DNA of 64,000 bases from Aquanectria penicillioides (Eukaryota; Ascomycota; Sordariomycetes; Hypocreales; Nectriaceae): contig PYIU01000009.1 of NCBI GenBank assembly GCA_003415625.1, forward strand, positions 930,001 through 994,000, in the 5' to 3' direction. The notes beneath the pieces were generated by a model, which was not told the origin of the DNA, did not search any database, and worked only from the letters and a program-made list of their open reading frames with translations. A program made the position numbers and the translations under genes. Below, piece by piece: positions 11,501 to 23,500 of this stretch (the stretch's first letter is position 1; each line of letters opens with the position of its first letter).

Positions 11501-12324
11501 CTAGCCTTGCTACGGCACCACAGATAAGTATTGCCGACGCAGGACATATTGGCTTCATCAAGGGTGAAGAAGACACGGATGATGACGACATTCTGGCCAG
11601 CTCGAGGTACAAGTACTACAAGTCGGAGAAGATACTGGCCGCTTGTACCGGGAAATCAACGAGAATAAGATTTGGCATGAGAGTGTGAATCGCAGCATTG
11701 CTGTCGAGGGCCCATCCACGTGGGATCAGCTGCTCGGGTTGGTGGAAGACAAAGTTGGCCAGTACAACCTCGCCGTGGACTGGGAGCGTAGATTCAAGGA
11801 GGCTTGGAAGCTTCGGAACCAGTAAGTCAATTATTGGTAACTGTGACAATCATATGCTAATTCCAACGACGTGTAGATATGACGCTTCTATTAGTGGGCT
11901 CATGAACGATTTTTCGGAGAAGCCCAGAACGTCTCTGACGGAGGTGGAAGTATTTTGTGGCTTCATTCTCAACCGGAGAGGTGCGCAGACTCGAAGACAA
12001 CGTGATGCATCCATCATACTGAAGGAGGAGATCGACCGTGTCACATCATGGATGTGCAAACTACCTCGCGACCGTGGCAGGGATCACAGGGGTGAGGCGT
12101 CAGGGACCGATGTGGCTCGTGGAGCCGAGGCTGTAATTGAGCTATGCTAGGCATGTGTGGCCATCGGCTGTATCACAGATCCCAGCGCTTCTGGGTCGTA
12201 CCATGGTACTGGAACGCTCAAGAGCTCCCGAGTACTGGCTGCGAGCTGTCTTGTCAAGGAACTCAACGCTTTTGTTGAATGTTTGAGGACGGGTTCTGAG
12301 GGCGGTGGTAACGGTGTAGGGTGA
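8509..12324 (+). pseudogene. Cellular RNA-dependent RNA polymerase (QDE-1/SAD-1/RDR class), multiply disrupted
   Basis: The N-terminus (8509-8739) looks like an RRM-type RNA-binding segment (VFLRNFPQDLSTERLEEAL). The long open stretch 9782-10909 carries eukaryotic RdRP phrases: NRVLRMFPDNNDFFLRV, FSFLGFSHSSLRSRS, FQHIRVPAKCAARIGKAFS, VFSDGMGTISWEAL. The catalytic loop SGGDLDGDLYN is intact at 11093-11125, its DxDGD aspartates at 11099-11113. HSTAVDFSKTGIPV and a C-terminal GTLKSSRVLAASCLVKELN also fit. Introns are seen at 11441-11504 and 11822-11876. Lesions: TAG 8740-8742; frame change near 8960; a stop plus frame change in 9185-9270; frame changes near 9655 and 9735; TAA 10910-10912; an extra T in the run 11234-11240; a lost base near 11636; TAG 12148-12150. 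The intact enzyme would make dsRNA for silencing. Which paralogue it is cannot be settled. Confidence 0.85.
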
Positions 12325-13440
12325 GGCTGAAACTGGACTGTATCGTTGATGTTCAGATGATTTTGTTGGCGGGTGCCACATCAAGACATTGTACCTGATA
12401 GGTTTGCGATCTCGGTAGTAGATGGCGGCTGAATTGTCTCTGGATTGAACTGATTACGTGGAAGTCCTACAGGGTTGGTGGAAAGGTACAAGTAGGACTC
12501 CGTCTCGTGGGGGTAACACAGCAGCTTCGTCCTACTCAAGGCTACAGTAGATGCAGTGCAACACTGTTTTAACGAGTCCCTATTGCACCTGTTGCACAAG
12601 CTTCCCGCAAGTCCCTTTCACTCCTTCACTAGCATTATCTAATTGCTCCTAAACTCATCGACTGCCGGAAACTCTGTCGCTCCTCGATCCAGACTGTTCT
12701 GCTCACGCCGTGCTGGTAACCTACCCTATACCTCTTCGTCGGAGTTCCCACGCATAATCGTGGTGGAGCTGAAAGATCGGCTAGGCCCAGGCCGCTAGCA
12801 TTATCCTTGACTCGCTGAATTCGTGTTCGACGACGGTGAATCTCCGTGCTGCCTGTGTCAGAGAGCTTCGGGCTTCTCCATTTACGTATCCATCGCGGCG
12901 TTGTTTGCCACCGCAGTATTTGGCGCATCGCGGCGCCGCATCAATCAATTGCCGCATCGCACTGCATCCCCAAGGCGGGCGACAGATCGATCTTACTACA
13001 AACACAGAGTCACGTCACATTGAGTCTTCGCTGTCCAACTTTCACATGATCGATGCTTGGCGGGGTTAGCTCAACTCAGCGCTAAACGTTCTTTATCCGC
13101 CTGATTATACGTAAATCTGGAAGCGCCTCAGCCTCATTGGATGTGAGCAGTCAGCGCATCGTCTGACTGTGTCCAAAGGGCCTTTGCTACCTGTCTTTCT
13201 TGGAAACTTTTTTCGTTGGCCCTTTGCCATCATCTTATTTTGACCACCAAGGCCCAACGTCTTCTACCGCCACTTTGGGAGACAGAGACCCTCTCGTATG
13301 ACCTCGTTCTCGCCCAGATAAAGATGCCTGCGGGCCGGCTATGAGAAGTCTGGCGGCCTCTGGCGGCGTGTCTCGATATTGCAACGCCCGATATCTCAGA
13401 GTACTCGTGCTCACTGGAAGAGCCTGCGAAACTGGTGACG
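12325..13440. other. Intergenic, F-box gene promoter side
   Basis: About 1.1 kb with no supportable gene. It ends in the upstream region of the F-box gene at 13441. Confidence 0.5.
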
Positions 13441-14776
13441 ATGGCTGCAGACAGGGTGAGACGTCTGCTGCAACAGCGGGTGTTGGGTGAAACATCGAGC
13501 TCCACGCAAGCTCAGGATGCCACCACGATGTCATCGGTCAACGAACAAATTGAGCCCGGTACACCACCTGGCGGGGAGTCGAGCAAGCAAATGGGTAATG
13601 AGGACTGCACCGTCCAGGGCTTGACCACCTTGATCGCGCTGTCGAGCCGCCATGAGCGGTTTGCGGGCGGCGCCAACAATGCTCTCGGGCGCATCCTCGA
13701 GCTGCCGATGGAGTTACAGTTCATGATTCTGCGATATCTCAACTTTGGCGATCTGGAGCGCCTTCGAAGGACATGCCACTTCTTCAGGAATAAAATCACC
13801 AAACCTATGATCCGAGATCTCTTTCCCAGCCTCAAGTACGAGCTGTTGTCAACTTGCTACCGGTGTCTCAACTATGACCCGATACGGGGCCGCCTGGTGA
13901 GAGCGGAGGAGACGGATGAGCGGTATCCTTTCGCCAACGAATGTGTTGACTGTGTCGTGAAGGGAAAGGGTTTCATGGTTGGGAAAAAGGTGACGATGGG
14001 AGACTTTACAGCCTCGTGGATATGTCGGTGGTGCGGTCATCCGATCTCGTTCGACGGAGCATGGAACCAACCCGAGTTCCATTATCGTTGTTACAAGCGG
14101 TTTCACCAAGTCCTATTCTACTTCTTTCTTGTGGGATGCGCCCAGTGGGTGTTTACCATCGTTGGATCGGCGTTATGTTGGAGTTTCTTTCGCAAGGACA
14201 CGATAGTCCTGGCACCGACGATTGTAAGGCTCTTTTTATCTAACCCCTCTCAACAGCAATCGATGGAGAGTTTGAAGATGATTGGGACTAACTCTGTCAG
14301 ATCAACTTCTTCATGGCCCTTTGGATATTTTGTTTGACTTTGGTAAGGAACGAGGAGATGAGGACCTACCACTTTACGTTGTTCCTGGAGTTGGCCATCT
14401 TAGGCCTTTGGGTACCTCCTCTCCTTACTGTCATCAAGCACGGAACAGAAGCATCAGGGGGCTTCCCAAAGTCAGATATTGCAACGTTGACGTTTGTTGC
14501 CTTCAACATGTAAGCTGAATCTTGATCTGATTTCTCGACAAGATTCGTTTGCTAACTCAAAGCAGGCTGTTCCGCGTCTTCAACTCCATTGGCAACTTGA
14601 TCCTTGTGTCCGAGTTCAGGCTCTGGCGGCGCCGTCGCCCCAACCTGTCACTTCTCCCTCGGATTCTGTACAAGATCTGTGCCGTGTTGGTCTTCTGGAC
14701 GTATCCACAGAGTGTTGAACAAGTCTATCCGGGGAAATGGTGGTTTACGCGCCGTAGAGAACACTGGCAAGTCTGA
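13441..14776 (+). CDS. F-box protein with Cys-pair zinc ribbon and C-terminal membrane segments
   Basis: Three exons, 13441-14223, 14301-14509 and 14566-14776, give a clean 400-residue product. Introns 14224-14300 and 14510-14565 have GTAAGG and GTAAGC donors; the second shows a GCTAAC branch site. After a disordered, acidic N-terminus an F-box spans about residues 85-122 (ILELPMELQFMILRYL, then LERLRRTCHFFR), implying recruitment to a Skp1-Cullin1 ubiquitin ligase. Three Cys pairs follow (C139/C142, C168/C171, C195/C198), as in a zinc ribbon. From about residue 222 come several hydrophobic segments (VLFYFFLVGCAQWVFTI; FFMALWIFCLTLV; LFLELAILGLWVPPLL), suggesting membrane anchoring. The first ATG of the frame was chosen; a GTG two codons upstream is not a plausible fungal start. 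The substrate is unknown. Confidence 0.85.
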
Positions 14777-17194
14777 CTTGCAAAGTCAACGAAGTGGAGA
14801 CGGAAGACTGTGATTGTCCCGTTCAGGTAAAAGGGGGCCGGGCCAGCACAAGATCCGCATGCACACTACTGCACTCCAATACATAGTACGGACAACGGGA
14901 GTGGATTCTGGGGTAAAGCGCCGGAAACATGGAGGATTCAGGTTTTTCTTCTCTGACACGAAGCATAATCCATCACATCACAGTACATACGTAGCGAGTT
15001 TGGGCAAGCGCATTTCGCCCAATGCTTTGACGGATTTTCATTGAGTTTACAACTTTTAGGATAGACAGGCCGACATGTGGCCGCTAGTCATTTCTCTTAG
15101 GACATATGTGCACATAGAAACTAGAAGAGTGATATGACCTCGCACTACTGAGCTGGACCTGAGTCTGATCCATTGTGGCGCGGTGATGGGAGATTGGCAT
15201 TCGTTGATGGGGAAGAAGACTCTTTCACTTCACTGGTAGATGTGTTAGTGAGCCCTCAAATCGGCTGACTGGCTCGAGATGGTCGCGAAGGAAGCTCAAG
15301 TAGGGGCTGGCCCTTTGCCCATGTTTCATGGAGGGCATCCAATTTCATGACCCTTGGCTGGGGAGATTACGTCGAGAGTGTTGTTGAGGTTCTAGGGTTG
15401 AAAACTCTTCATGGGCGAGGCGCCCAGGCTTTCAGCTCCCAGGCATTCACGATGATGAGCTGAAACCTCGACCTCAGGTCCTCTGGATGGGCGCTTCTGA
15501 GAGACGACTAGCAGCTTTGGGGGTCACGAAGCCCGTGACGGCGAGCGGCAGGTCGAGTAATGGCGTTTCTGAGCCCCTGCTTGGAGAGTGTTGGAGAGAC
15601 GACGTGTTTCGGTTTCCCCCCGGGGTCTGGCCAAGCAGAAGGAGGACCGGCGCTTTCAAGCCCCACGGAAATACGGAGTTTTGTGAAGGCCGTACGTGGT
15701 CGATCCTTGCGAGCTCCGCGCCCGGTCGCCGTGCAATAATTGGATGCTCTCGTGTTCTTGGTGTCCTCATCCCATGGCTCCCCCGTGCCGAGCATGCCGC
15801 CCAACGGTACCTGCACATGAAGCCGACGGACGTCCCGCCAGTCCTACGGGCTGTTACAGCGGAGGGACCGGATGCGTGTAGCTCCCGCGCCGGCTTGCGC
15901 CCTGACTGGGCCTTCTGCGAGCATCCTCCGCGGAGGAGTGGTGGTGTTTAACTTGTTATCTGGGATTGCGCAATCAGACTCTTGACCAGTGACGGCACTG
16001 ACTCCGTGACTGCATCGTCTAGACCGCCGTTACGCTTGTCTGAGCACAGTCAAGGCGAATAACAGAGCTGTGGGTATTCGCAAGGGTGACTCTGGGTTGA
16101 AAGTGTATGGGGAAGTCCCCAGAACGACGTCCCGCAAAGATGGGGTTTGGTGGGCTTCTGCATGACTGGGACCGGGTAGGAAGTCGGCATTTCCCCTCGT
16201 TTACCTGTTGCCAACAATGATACGTCTGGACTCGCTGACCAGTGATAAAGAAAGAGACTCTTATATCCAATACTGCCGGTCAGCGGGGCTTAGTTTCATA
16301 AAACAATGAGTTGTGATTATCCGCCTGCACAACCACGAATGCGAATTCGAAGACGGACTACAAGCCAACTCACTGTCATCGTCTGCTAGGTCGGGCACAG
16401 GCAATTAAAAAAAAAAAATCAAATAAGAATAGGCTCGTGAAAGATATAGCATGGACCAATGTCACCAAGCAATTAAACTAAAGTGCTTTGATGGCGGCGC
16501 TGAGTGTGTACGAGCTTGGATGGATTCTGGCATGTCCGTAATTACGACGGCCATCACCAAAAACGAGGTGAGGAGGTACGTACCCAGGTACCATGCCAGA
16601 ACGTCCTCCAAAACATGCATCACGTGATGTTACTTTCGGACTTATTTTGACCCGAACCCCATTTGACCCCAATGCCAAGAAAAACAAGTACCGAATAATG
16701 GTTCGATTTGCCACACCTGATTGGTTGCCCACTTCACCAACTGCAGGCCAAAGTGCGGAGCCGCGTTTTGGCGGATACTAGCGGGTGCTTCGGAGCCGCA
16801 GCCACGACGTCTGCCCGTTCCCCTCATTTTGGGATCTTTTTGCTTGTAGCTTCGTCTCAGTGCAGGCGGCGCGCAGCGTGCAGTTGCAGTCTGCTGGGGT
16901 GCTTTAGGGGATACACGGCGCTGATGGGGGAACGGGTCTCAAGTCCCATCAGGCCTTAGGCGTCGAGGCCCATGGTGCCATGGGATGGAGTCCCCATTGC
17001 GCACCACGCCGCGCTCCAGCCCAGTAGTGCTGGCACATCTAATGAGTCAAGTAATAAAAACTCCTGGGGTGGATTGTGGGTGTGCAGACAGAGAAATGGG
17101 GAAATAAACAAGCCAGGGACGATCGAGAGAAGGGGGTTGGAAGAGAAGAGGAAAAAAAAAAAAAATGAGAGGAGCAGAGACGGATGCCGGCAGA

Positions 17195-17229
17195 TTGTTG
17201 TTGTTGTTGTTGTTTTTGTCGTTGTTGTT
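17195..17229. repeat. TTG/GTT microsatellite
   Basis: Imperfect TTG trinucleotide run interrupted by a T5 tract, in non-coding DNA about 40 bp from a 13-A run. Confidence 0.9.
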
Positions 17230-18550
17230 ATGATTGTTGTGAAAGAGGCCCTTAGATGGATGGGGGTTACCATCAACGATGCAGCTTGGCATTTACGAGA
17301 GAGTGGGAGACTCCCCACGTAAATACCCACTCAGCAGCCAACGGAGAAATGGGTTTCTAACTGCACGACTCAACCCGCTGCTGGCAGCGTCAGAGTGTAA
17401 CCCAAACACCGTCGACTGAATTTGATACGCCTGCTTCGAGACACGAGAGCAAACGGGTGTGTGTGTATTCGTACTCTGTAAAGTAACTGTGTGTACGTAC
17501 GCCAACGACTCTCCTTGGCAGGAAAGCAAAAGTTGGAGAAGCGCTACTGTCATTGCAGGAAAAATGCTTCACTCCGTAGCATTTCCTTGCACACACGATA
17601 ATCACGTCAAGATTCTCGCAGCCGTCCAATGTCCATCATTCGTACGCCCGCATTCCTGCTGCTACACACCATCAACACGCAACTGCCTTTCCCGCTTTCT
17701 ATGCGATTTGCCCTCCCCTTCTGCCACGTTGCGGTGCTGCCTCAATGGGCCTCTTTCTATCAAAACCCCTCGCCGTAACCGGATGCGGACCCGAAGGTTT
17801 GCTTCTGGGGAACCCAGGTCCCCTTCGCAGAGCCAACCACCATTGCAAAGCTGCGCAAGCATCAAGCATCCAGCACCGCCTGCATCGTAGACTCTCGCAT
17901 GCACGGGCAATTGGGCTCCTCCGAAGCCCCGCGCGTCGAAGGAGAAGCTGGCTCTAGATTCGCTAGATGGCCCAAGATGTCCGTTTTCCCCAGATGGTTT
18001 CTCCTGTCATCCAGTGTCACGTTCGCATATCACCTGGCTCTAGACGTGCTCCTCCGCCCAGCTTCCCCTCACGCAAAGTCCGCCTGGCCTGTCACCAAGC
18101 AACCCCTTCCTTGGCCTTCCCAACGCCTCCTCCACACCAACTGCAGCTCTTTTGAGAGGCGCTGCATCTCTATCCAACCCTTTCGTCTTCCATCCGGCCA
18201 ACCGAACAGTCCTTGGACTCTTTTAGGATCCTGGGGATGCCCCTTGGCGTCTCATGGCGTACTCCCAGATCCCCAACAACAACGTCCATTCCGGGGGCCC
18301 CATGGCCCCAATTAGGGTTCCCGTCTCTTGGTCTCCGCACCCAGTGCGACGGTGAGGCTTAGGGGTCTTTTTTTTCTTCTTTTTTTTCCCTTCTCCTCTG
18401 CTTGCTGCCCGGCGTGCATCCTCTTGGCTTGACTTGCGAGACGTGCTTCACTGGCTTGCCTTCTTCGCCGGGCGAAGGGATGGTGTGGAGATTCTGGGGA
18501 CTCCAACTTTCGTGAGCTAGTGTTCGTCCCCCGCAACATGACGACGGGGA

Positions 18551-18580
18551 AAGGCCAGGCAAGGCCAGGCAAGGCCAGGC
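18551..18580. repeat. Tandem repeat, 10-bp unit x3
   Basis: Three perfect copies of AAGGCCAGGC, in non-coding DNA about 0.8 kb upstream of the acetate permease gene. Confidence 0.9.
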
Positions 18581-18697
18581 TAGAGCCCCCCAATGGTGGA
18601 TCATACCCCAGTCATTGCGGTCGTAGTTGCATTGGTGGCCACTCCTTGTTTCCACTATCCAGGACAGTGTGTGTGGTTGCCCGGGCTCTCTTCCCCC

Positions 18698-18762
18698 CAT
18701 CCCTATCCCCATCCCCATCCCCATCCCCCATCTAAGCCATCTAAGCCATCTAAGCCATCTAC
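18698..18762. repeat. Adjacent CCCCAT and ATCTAAGCC tandem arrays
   Basis: Four to five CCCCAT-type hexamers run directly into three perfect 9-bp ATCTAAGCC units. The hexamer is the same type as the larger array at 28077-28175. Confidence 0.85.
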
Positions 18763-19117
18763 CTAGCGACCTGGTAGACTAGCACGCACTAAAGCGCATA
18801 CTCCGTGCTCCACGCCTTTGATGAATCCCAGACACTGGGTTCAGGCCGGCACATGCGCACCCTCGCGCCTTGACTCGTTACGGACAGACCGCACCAATGC
18901 ACGCCCCCTACGGACAGGCGGCGCTGGGGCGATCGCCCCCCCCAGACTTCTCCTCCCCTTGCCCTAGTGGTGGAGATCTCGCCTAAGTCTGGGGAAGCTA
19001 TGATGAACTTGGGAGAGTCAGCAGAAGTGAGGGCGCATGGGACCGGAGCAAAGGGTGGCGCCTACTTCCGTGCCAATCTGGGGGACTTGGGGGACCAAGC
19101 CCTAGACTCTCACGATG

Positions 19118-19135
19118 CCAATGGCCTGATATAAG
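19118..19135 (+). promoter_or_regulatory. CCAAT and TATA-like core promoter of the acetate permease gene
   Basis: A CCAAT pentamer (19118-19122) lies just upstream of a TATAAG box (19130-19135), about 245 bp before the permease ATG. The following 200 bp are pyrimidine-rich, as in a strong fungal 5' leader. The placement is suggestive; the transcription start is not shown. Confidence 0.45.
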
Positions 19136-19378
19136 TCTGCCCCGTCCTGTCCTTGTTTCGACCTGCTTCTTGCATTGGCTGGTTTACTCATACAAGCACC
19201 CAAGATACCCTTCCCCATCCCCCAGAAGTCGGGTCATTCAATCTCAGTCTTCCATCTTTGATCTTAATTCCTTGTATTTCACCCTCCTCCTGGTCAACCG
19301 CATACCGCATCTTGGCGAATACCACATTGCATCTTCCCTTCTTCACCTACTACATCGCGTCGCCCTCCTCTCTTCGCA

Positions 19379-20537
19379 ATGGCTACCACCGAGCACTCCG
19401 AGCTTGACACCAAGCACAACGGCAATGGAAACGGCACCTACGACCCCGAGTCCAACCGCATGGAGGCCCTCAAGCAGTTCCGCTCTGCTGCCAGCGTGTC
19501 CATGAGCCCCGAGCTGTTTGAGAAGCTTTACCTCTCTCCTCCCAACGCCGTCAAGGGCGAGCTTCGACAGACCTTTGGTAACCCTACTCCGATGTACGTC
19601 GTCGACCCCTGAATTTTTTTCCCCCGTCGACTTGCCAAAAAGCAAGTCCGTCACGCACTCAGAGAGTTGGTGGCTGACACATATCCAATAGCGCCCTGGT
19701 TGGCTTCCTCCTCGCCTTCACTCCTCTGTCCTGCGATCTCATGGCCTGGCGAGGTGCCGGCGGCAGCGGTGCTGCCTCCAAGTATGTCTCACCTCCCATC
19801 AGCTAGGCGGCCGTGCGATCGATACTAACATCACATCTTTAGCGGCCCTTACATCTTCATGGGTGGTCTTCTCATGCTCGTCGGCGGTATCCTTGAGTGG
19901 GTTCTCGGTAACAGCTTCCCTGCTACCGTCTTCTGCACCTTCGGCGGTTTCTGGTTCTCCTACGGCGCTACCCTCATCCCCGCCTTCGCCTCCTTCGCTT
20001 CCTATGCTCCCGCGGATGCAAAGTCTGCTGCCGAGGGCCTCACCACCACTGGCTGGAACGCTAGCTTCGGTAAGTCTCAACAAAAACAAACAAAAACACT
20101 CATCGCCGTGGCCCGAACCTAAACACTAACCTCGATAAGGTTTCTGGCTCCTCTTCATGGGTGTCCTGACTTTCATCTTCCTCATCTGCTCTCTCCGAAC
20201 CAACGTCGTCTTCGTCACTATCTTCCTCAGCTTGATGATCTGCTTCTTCATGCTGACTGCTGGTTTCTGGGCCCTGGCTGCCGACTACACTGGCAACGCT
20301 GCTCTTGCCAACAAGCTCATCATCGTATGTCTCACACGCGTCTTCAAGATTTGATTCACAAGCATGTCTAACATTTTTCAACAGGGTGGTGGCGCCTGTG
20401 GTTTTGTTTGCTGTCTCGCAGGCTGGTACATCCTCCTTGCCATCCTTCTCGCCATTGTCGACTTCCCCATCCAGATCCCCGTTGGCGACCTGTCCAGCGT
20501 CATCAAGGGCAAGAGCGACAAGGAACGCAAGGATTAA
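19379..20537 (+). CDS. Acetate/succinate plasma-membrane permease, GPR1/FUN34/YaaH family (Ady2-like)
   Basis: Five exons (19379-19593, 19692-19781, 19843-20069, 20140-20324, 20385-20537) give a clean 289-residue protein, the usual family length. Introns are 98, 61, 70 and 60 bp with GTACGT, GTATGT and GTAAGT donors. The polar N-terminus leads to the family signature FGNPTPI (residues ~66-72), completed across intron 1. Six hydrophobic segments follow, including ALVGFLLAFTPLSCDLMAW, YIFMGGLLMLVGGILEWVLG, FGGFWFSYGATLIPAF, FWLLFMGVLTFIFLICSL and GFVCCLAGWYILLAILLAIV. The family imports acetate and related short carboxylates with protons and is often induced by acetate or loss of glucose repression. 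Codon use is strongly C-ending, consistent with high expression. The exact substrate cannot be read from sequence. Confidence 0.93.
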
Positions 20538-23500
20538 ATCAATCACCTATTATTACCACACGTGGAGAACGGAGAGACCCGAGAGTAGTCCCACCGTCCG
20601 GGTTGTTTACTTGAGGCGTTGGCGAAGGCGTTGTACCAGTCAACGGTTGGGTCTGGTGGCTTTTTGATGGAAATCTCGACCGCTCAAGCCGATCGAGATG
20701 GGGCTTCTTTTGATTATCGGCCAGTTGTCGATGGCTAATGTAGGATTTACATATGGAGAGCAAAATGCGATATATATTTGGGACATGATGAGACCAACCC
20801 CATGCTCCTGTGACGTTCTGTACCCTCCAAATACTCAGATGATGACCTTTGCATTGTCTGAAATGGTGTTTTCACTCACTTCAGGTTGGGACCCTGCTAT
20901 TGGTGGAAGACGACGCGTCTGCATATTTAGCTGAGTCGGGCAAGGTTGGGTGGCGGACTAAGCCTTGTTTTTTTTGCATTCTGGCCTGCCGGAAATAATT
21001 GCCCAAAATGGAAATTAGCATGCACCTGGAGAGTGAAGCCCCAAAATAGTTACGCTGTTTACAACCCTGATGGCTTGATTCTCTAGATTCAAATGGAGAA
21101 AACTCTCCATTGAAAAATTTGTTCTACTTATTTTATTCAATCGGGGAAGAAAAGGAAAGAGCGCGAGGACCTAGCCGAGCGGTGTGAGTGAAACCGAGAT
21201 GGCGAAACAGCGGTTGATTGAGTGCTTCCTTTTTTGAGCTGTGCTGGTATGTCACTGACCCTGCCTCTGCAGGCGATCTGCCCATGATCGAGATGAGATC
21301 TGTGCCTTGCATGGCCGCCACTCGACACGGAGGTCTCGGCCTCCATTGAGGCAACGGGTGATTTGTCGTACACGCGTGATAGTTTTTTTTCCTGAGCATC
21401 GTAAACTTTGAAAAGACAAAAAGGAGACACGAGTAAATGTGGCGTGAGTTGTCATGCAAAGGTTGCCACCGTAGCAACCATGTAGGGGCGTGCGTGCCTA
21501 CACCGGTAGAAAAGAATTGCAATACAAACAGAAACAAATACAAAGCACCCAGTCAGTAAGTAACGTCATTATGCCTAGGTGGCCCATATCTCCGCGTTCT
21601 TGTTTTCAGCCATGCAGTGGCACATGCATCTGTTCTCAATCTGGACCTGGATCCCAGGACTTGACGAGGACGCTAACAGCCCGATTCTCGGATGCTTCCC
21701 CACACGGCCCGCCGAGCCTCCACTGTTGGGCCTGGGTCTGGATGAACTCATGGCTTGTGCAGGGATCTATCGCTAGATCTGAAAGCCCTGGTGGACTGTT
21801 CTGTCCTTGGTTCATCGTGTTGCGTTGGCCGTGGGCGAAAATGTCAGATTCGGGAAAAATTACTTGAATCGTCGACTTTGTGCGGGTAAAATGGGGATGG
21901 GCCGGCGACCCCAATCTTTAGCCTCAATTTTCCCCGCAGGCACCGTGTTGGAGTCTTGGAGAAGCACTCCTCATGTTCGATGGCGGGGCTTCCAAAGGCT
22001 GTTATAGATTATCAGGGGAGGACACATATTTAAGGTTGTATTATGTGATCCAGTGATGTAATTTGGGTATTCGTGGGTTTGAAAGAGAGACACCAGAGTG
22101 CGATGAAAATCTCGAGTGTCTACCTAGGCAGATAACGCAAGGACCTCCAGCTAGAAACACTGACTCCTTGAAGGTATCTGCTTCAGCATACACCCTGGCT
22201 TCAGCATACACCCTGGGAAACCTCTCTTGATTTAAACAGTTTTCTCTAAATAAAGGGATAATATCTTCAAATAATCCATGCTTTGACAAGGTCTTTTTCG
22301 CCACCTTATTGGTCTTGTGGAGTGCAATGTCAGCCGCATCGCGGATCGACCCGAACCATGTGCCAGCGGCACGACACCCCTTGACTAAGAAAGGTACGTA
22401 TTTGAGGATATGAGTAATGAATAAATTCAACAAGTAGAATCGATTGGTTGTTCATATATTCATGGAAAGGTCACTTGCGAATAACTAGAACACAGCACTT
22501 GGTCAATAAGCATAGGGCTGGACGTGGCGCCACAGTTCTGTCACTCCCTCGCCCGTTCCGTTAGCCTTGATTTTATTATAAGAACAAGAGCGTGTCCTAG
22601 AAACGATCGCGGGGCTTTCTGTCGAAGCAATTGAATCATCGCCAGCCGTGAATCAGTGATGGTAAGAGAGGTGAACAGTGAGTTGATCACCAAGTCAGCT
22701 TGGTTTCTGGATGAGAAATTACTCACAAAACCCTAATCAAGCAATAAAAGGCCTTCTCTGCAAACCTAATGTATTAAGAAGTTGGAAAATGCTGGCTTGG
22801 GTTCAAGTCCTGTCAAGTCCATGTCTGTGATGCGAGGGGAGGTTCATGAGGATTGCATGGCGATGGTGTCACGAAGCATGATTGCCATTCTCCTGACGAA
22901 TATGATTATAATTCAACGCTGCCTATCTGACTCATGATTTGACCGTGTATTCTTGTCAGATATTTGCGGAAAAGGAATATCACGAGCCTCGAGGTTGCAA
23001 TCCACAGCGCTCTGCTCATGAACTTGGAGAATCCATCCCACTAGTAGTAGCTATATGCACTCGTGAAGCCGCCGACATTAGAAGCTCTAAATGCAGTGGA
23101 AACAAGATAGATACACGAGAGAAACGGTCCCTTTAGCTCGCAAGAGCCAAAATCATAACCTTCAATACCCACTCTACAATGGCAGAACATGATCCGCGGT
23201 CAATGTCGAACAGCTTAAGCACACGGCTTCTTGAGTGGTCTGGACAATGGAACACTTGATGTGCTGAGATGTTCCTCTACTCACTATGTAATACTTGTTA
23301 TCCTTGGAGCGTTCTCGACAATCCTTATTCAGAACGCCACGTGGGATAAGGAGACACTGGCAGATACACTCGAACATGATACGACAGACAACTAGATTCA
23401 TGTTTTACTTCTGCAGTGAATTTAGGACTCATCTATTAATATAAAAATGCCAAGAAACAAGAACAATCACCTAGTCTGCAGACCTGATGTCCCTTCCGGG

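Larger units (their letters stand above)
14777..19117. other. Long gene-poor interval, 4.3 kb
   Basis: No reading frame here has convincing protein character; those present are short or low-complexity. Contents: an A-run near 16406-16418, a TTG microsatellite (17195-17229), three copies of a 10-bp unit (18551-18580), and CCCCAT and ATCTAAGCC arrays (18698-18762). The right end is the far promoter of the acetate permease. A non-coding transcript is possible but nothing in the sequence demands it. Confidence 0.5.

Noticed and set aside
15487..15951. 154-codon frame and overlapping minus-strand frames
   Set aside because: Several frames are open together because the DNA is GC-rich; none has protein-like composition or splice context.
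22795..22822. Possible tRNA, with GGTTCAAGTCC
   Set aside because: No A box upstream at the right spacing and no cloverleaf.
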